Assembly: GCA_900546145.1 (NCBI GenBank) | Contig: URBN01000031.1 | Coordinates: 1 to 23,584, forward strand | DNA: 23,584 nucleotides | Reading direction: 5' to 3' | From: an uncultured Desulfovibrio sp. | GTDB lineage: Bacteria; Desulfobacterota; Desulfovibrionia; Desulfovibrionales; Desulfovibrionaceae | Shown: one piece after another, positions 20,781 through 23,584 of the stretch | Numbering within the stretch: position 1 is the stretch's first letter | Layout: each line of letters begins with the position of its first letter | Program-made: the position numbers and the translations under genes | Notes under the pieces: generated by a model | What the model was told of the DNA's origin: nothing | Seen by the model: only the letters and a program-made list of their open reading frames with translations | Databases searched by the model: none

Positions 20781-23568
20781 TTTTCTGTCGCTTGTGGGCG
20801 TTTTCGCGGCCACTGCCCTGTTTACCGGAGCGATCCCTGAGAGCAGTCCGGCCGCCGGTAACACGGTCCTGGTCCTGCCTTTTCAGGTCAATGCCGGGCC
20901 CCTGCTTCCGGATGCCTCCCAGGCTGTCCCTCAGGCTGTCATCGATAAGATGAAGTCACAGGGACTTACTCCCATTCCTCTGGACAAGGCCCGGGGACTT
21001 TTTAATGCGTCAGGCATGAAGTCCATTGATCTCGAGTCCGCGAGGCGGCTCGGACGTTCAGCCGGAGCTGACCTCGTCGTGTACGGCTCCTTCAATCAGA
21101 AGGGGCAGGGCTTTACCATGGAGACGCGCCTTGTCCCCGTGGGGACGGGCCGCGCCGTCCCGGCGCACTTTGAACGCGATTCCGTCGGAGCTCTTGGAGA
21201 TGCCGCCGGTCAGCTGGCCTCGAGGGCTTCTCTGACCCTGCGAGACGCAGGCAACTCCACGGCTCCTGTCGTGGGTACTGCTGATGCGGGAAGCGAGCCT
21301 GCACCTGCCAAACCGGCCGTGAATGACACTCTCGTCCCCCTGCGTACGGGCGGAGGCGTCACCCTTTCTGATGTGACGGTGCGCGGCATTCACAATATGG
21401 ATCCCGATGTGGTGCTCATGCGTCTTTCCATTCGCAAGGGCGATTCTCCTGATGCCAACGCCATCAACGAAGAGGTCAAGCGCATCTGGGAAATGGGCTA
21501 CTTCACCGATGTGCAGGCCCATATGGAAGGCAGCGTACTGGTTTTCGACGTGGTTGAAAAACCACGCATTGACAATATCATCGTTGAGGGCGCTGACAAG
21601 GTGGACGAGGACGACGTCCTTTCTGCCATGACCACCCGCAAAGGCAACGTTCTCAACGAACAGACGCTTTCGGACGACCTGCAGAAAATTACGGAACTGT
21701 ACCGCAAGGAAGGCTACTACCTCGCCAAGCCCACCTACCGCATCGAAAAGCGGAGCGGAGGCAAGGGCTCGGTCCTTATCATCACCGTCGACGAAGGCAA
21801 GAAGCTCTATATTTCCGAAGTCAAGGTTGACGGCCTGAAAGAACTCAAGCAGAGCGACATGACCAAATACATGGCCCTGCGCGAGCGCGGTATTTTCTCC
21901 TGGCTCACCGGTTCCGGTGTGCTCAAGGAAGAATATCTTGAGCGTGATACCAATGCTATCGCCGCCTACGGCCTCAATGAAGGCTATGTTGATATCCAGG
22001 TGGGGTCACCTGAAGTGACGTATCAGGAAGACGGCATCCATATCCATTTCCCGGTCAGCGAAGGTCCCCGCTACAATATCAATGAAGTGGGCTTCGCCGG
22101 CGATGTTCTCGACACCAAGGAGAACATGGACAAGATCATCGAAATGGATGACTGGCAGAAGGACAAGAAATATTTCCATCTTGAGACGATGCAGAAAGAC
22201 GCCAAGGCCCTGCAGCAGTATTATAACGATCATGGCTACGCCTACGCCGAGGTTGATACCCGTGTGGTCAAGCCTGCAGATCATCCCGATACTGTCAATG
22301 TGGTCTACGTCATCAACAAGAAGCAGAAGGTCTTTATCCGCAGGGTCATAGTGGAAGGAAACACGAAAACCCGCGATAACGTCATTCTGCGTGAAATGAG
22401 ACTTGGCGACGGTGATCAGTATGACGGCGCCAAGCTGAGACGTTCCATGGAACGTCTCAACAAGCTCCGTTACTTCAAGACCGTGGACAACGAACTCGTT
22501 CCCACAGACAAGGAAGACGAGGTTGATCTGAAGGTCAAGGTCAAGGAAGGCAATACCGGTGCCCTCATGGCCGGTATCGGCTATTCCACGTACTTTGACG
22601 TGGGCGTCAGCGGCACCATCATGGAGCGCAACCTGTTCGGCAAGGGCTACACACTTTCGCTGCAGGGCTTCTTCTCCTGGCGCCGTACTTCGGGTACGCT
22701 GTCCTTCACCAACCCGCGCGTGTACGATACGGACCTCTCGTTCGGTAACGACCTGTACTATATGCATGATTACTGGGATGACTTCACCAGGGACACCATC
22801 GGTGATTCCATCCGTATCGCCTACCCCATCGGCGAGTATACAACGGTGGGCTTGGGCTACCGTCTTGAACGGTATGAAATTTACGACGTTGACGAGAACG
22901 CTTCCCCGTACATCACCGATTACAAGGGCATCAACTGGACCAGTGCCATCAGCGCGCATGTCACGCGCGATACCACGGACACGCATTCCAATCCCCACCG
23001 CGGCACCATCGCCAGAATTTCCGGTGAATGGGGCGGCGGCGGTCTTGGCGGTTCGGACAACTTCATCAAACTGATGGCCGACTGGCAGGGATTTTATTCC
23101 TTCAATGATACCAACACCGTTCATGTGCGCGGACGCGTTGGCGCCCTGTTCCAGAATACCGACGAAAACATCCCTGTCTTCGAACGTTTCTACGTCGGCG
23201 GCATGGATACGGTCCGCGGCTATTCGTATTCTGATGCTTCGCCCCGTTCCTCCGACCCCCGCTATGATCGTGACGTCATCGGCGGCGACTACATGGGTGT
23301 TGGCAACTTCGAATACGTCTGGACCTTCCAGAAGGATATGGGACTCGCGCTCGTCCCCTTCTTTGATATTGGCTTCAATATCGACTCCAAGACCCAGAGC
23401 GTGGCACTCGATTTCGATGACCATTGGGTTTATTCCACTGGCCTTGAACTGCGCTGGCGTTCGCCCATGGGCGATCTGCGTATAGCTTACGGCATACCGC
23501 TCAAGGAAGACTTCGACCACGAGCATGAAACCGGCCGTCTGGAGTTCAGTATGGGCCAGTTCTTCTAA
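20761..23568 (+). CDS. bamA: Outer membrane protein assembly factor BamA
   Basis: A 935-residue outer membrane insertase, longer than the E. coli protein of about 810. It has a signal peptide (MKRLLRSFLSLVGVFAATALFTGA, cleavage in the following 15 residues) and then an additional domain at about residues 35-170 (NTVLVLPFQVNAGPLLPDASQAV, LGRSAGADLVVYGSFNQKGQGFTMETRLVPV), whose pattern resembles TolB-N/FlgO-like periplasmic domains. Five POTRA repeats follow from about residue 202 (LSDVTVRGIHNMDPDVV) to about 598. The 16-strand barrel runs from about 600 (GALMAGIGYST), with the loop-6 motif VRGYSY at about 818, and ends LEFSMGQFF, a good C-terminal beta signal. The ATG at 20761 lies within lolD. 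The window ends 16 bases later, so the expected ompH-lpxD neighbours cannot be checked. Confidence 0.96.
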   Translation: MKRLLRSFLSLVGVFAATALFTGAIPESSPAAGNTVLVLPFQVNAGPLLPDASQAVPQAVIDKMKSQGLTPIPLDKARGLFNASGMKSIDLESARRLGRSAGADLVVYGSFNQKGQGFTMETRLVPVGTGRAVPAHFERDSVGALGDAAGQLASRASLTLRDAGNSTAPVVGTADAGSEPAPAKPAVNDTLVPLRTGGGVTLSDVTVRGIHNMDPDVVLMRLSIRKGDSPDANAINEEVKRIWEMGYFTDVQAHMEGSVLVFDVVEKPRIDNIIVEGADKVDEDDVLSAMTTRKGNVLNEQTLSDDLQKITELYRKEGYYLAKPTYRIEKRSGGKGSVLIITVDEGKKLYISEVKVDGLKELKQSDMTKYMALRERGIFSWLTGSGVLKEEYLERDTNAIAAYGLNEGYVDIQVGSPEVTYQEDGIHIHFPVSEGPRYNINEVGFAGDVLDTKENMDKIIEMDDWQKDKKYFHLETMQKDAKALQQYYNDHGYAYAEVDTRVVKPADHPDTVNVVYVINKKQKVFIRRVIVEGNTKTRDNVILREMRLGDGDQYDGAKLRRSMERLNKLRYFKTVDNELVPTDKEDEVDLKVKVKEGNTGALMAGIGYSTYFDVGVSGTIMERNLFGKGYTLSLQGFFSWRRTSGTLSFTNPRVYDTDLSFGNDLYYMHDYWDDFTRDTIGDSIRIAYPIGEYTTVGLGYRLERYEIYDVDENASPYITDYKGINWTSAISAHVTRDTTDTHSNPHRGTIARISGEWGGGGLGGSDNFIKLMADWQGFYSFNDTNTVHVRGRVGALFQNTDENIPVFERFYVGGMDTVRGYSYSDASPRSSDPRYDRDVIGGDYMGVGNFEYVWTFQKDMGLALVPFFDIGFNIDSKTQSVALDFDDHWVYSTGLELRWRSPMGDLRIAYGIPLKEDFDHEHETGRLEFSMGQFF

Positions 23569-23584
23569 ACCCTGACCCCACTAT

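Noticed and set aside
22006..23526. A 506-codon open frame antisense to bamA
   Set aside because: It is entirely complementary to conserved bamA sequence; the valine/glycine/aspartate-rich composition is typical of a codon-bias shadow.
1..23584. Mobile element, prophage, CRISPR or defence system
   Set aside because: No transposase, integrase, cas, restriction or toxin-antitoxin features, and no spaced direct-repeat array were seen on either strand.

Overview
This window looks like a core chromosomal segment of a Gram-negative (diderm) bacterium, most likely from the Desulfovibrionales (Desulfovibrio/Bilophila/Mailhella-like sulfate reducers). That assignment is inferred from overall protein character, the moderately high GC content, the lysS-lolC-lolD-bamA gene order and a BamA with an extra N-terminal domain; no database search was possible. 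I see no transposase, integrase, phage gene, rRNA or CRISPR array, and no convincing tRNA.

Layout from left to right. (1) 1-1755: a roughly 330-base leader region with a strong stem-loop, then gdhA (glutamate dehydrogenase, +) and a terminator. (2) 1936-4682: secA (+) and a strong bidirectional terminator. (3) 4807-5673: a PHP-domain phosphoesterase (-), preceded by about 500 bases without genes that hold a structured element and an extremely AT-rich block. (4) 6148-9123: a four-gene polar amino acid ABC importer operon (-) in the order binding protein, permease, ATPase, permease, with 4- and 8-base overlaps between the last three genes, a perfect 12-bp intercistronic hairpin after the binding protein and a terminator at the end. 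(5) 9290-9568: a probable small one-helix membrane protein (+), then about 420 bases without recognisable genes. (6) 9986-11463: a WbaP-type sugar-phosphate transferase (+) and a strong shared terminator. (7) 14742 down to 11480 (-): an exported N-acetylmuramoyl-L-alanine amidase, ompH/skp and fabZ. (8) 16906 down to 14919 (-): a two-ACT-domain protein and a DUF711/UPF0210 'PFL family' protein, with a terminator. (9) 17226-23568 (+): lysS, lolC-type permease, lolD and bamA, with tight or overlapping junctions.

Functionally the right half is dominated by envelope biogenesis: OMP insertion (BamA), periplasmic OMP chaperoning (OmpH/Skp), lipoprotein release (LolCD), peptidoglycan cleavage (amidase), fatty-acid dehydration for phospholipid and lipid A (FabZ) and glycan initiation (WbaP), with SecA supplying export. 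The left half is nitrogen and amino acid metabolism (GdhA, amino acid importer). The window is mostly ordinary housekeeping DNA. The items most worth a second look are the structured and AT-rich gene-free region 5674-6147, the ACT/DUF711 pair of unknown function, the extra domain in BamA, the small membrane ORF at 9290, and the ompH-terminator-fabZ arrangement without lpxD or lpxA.
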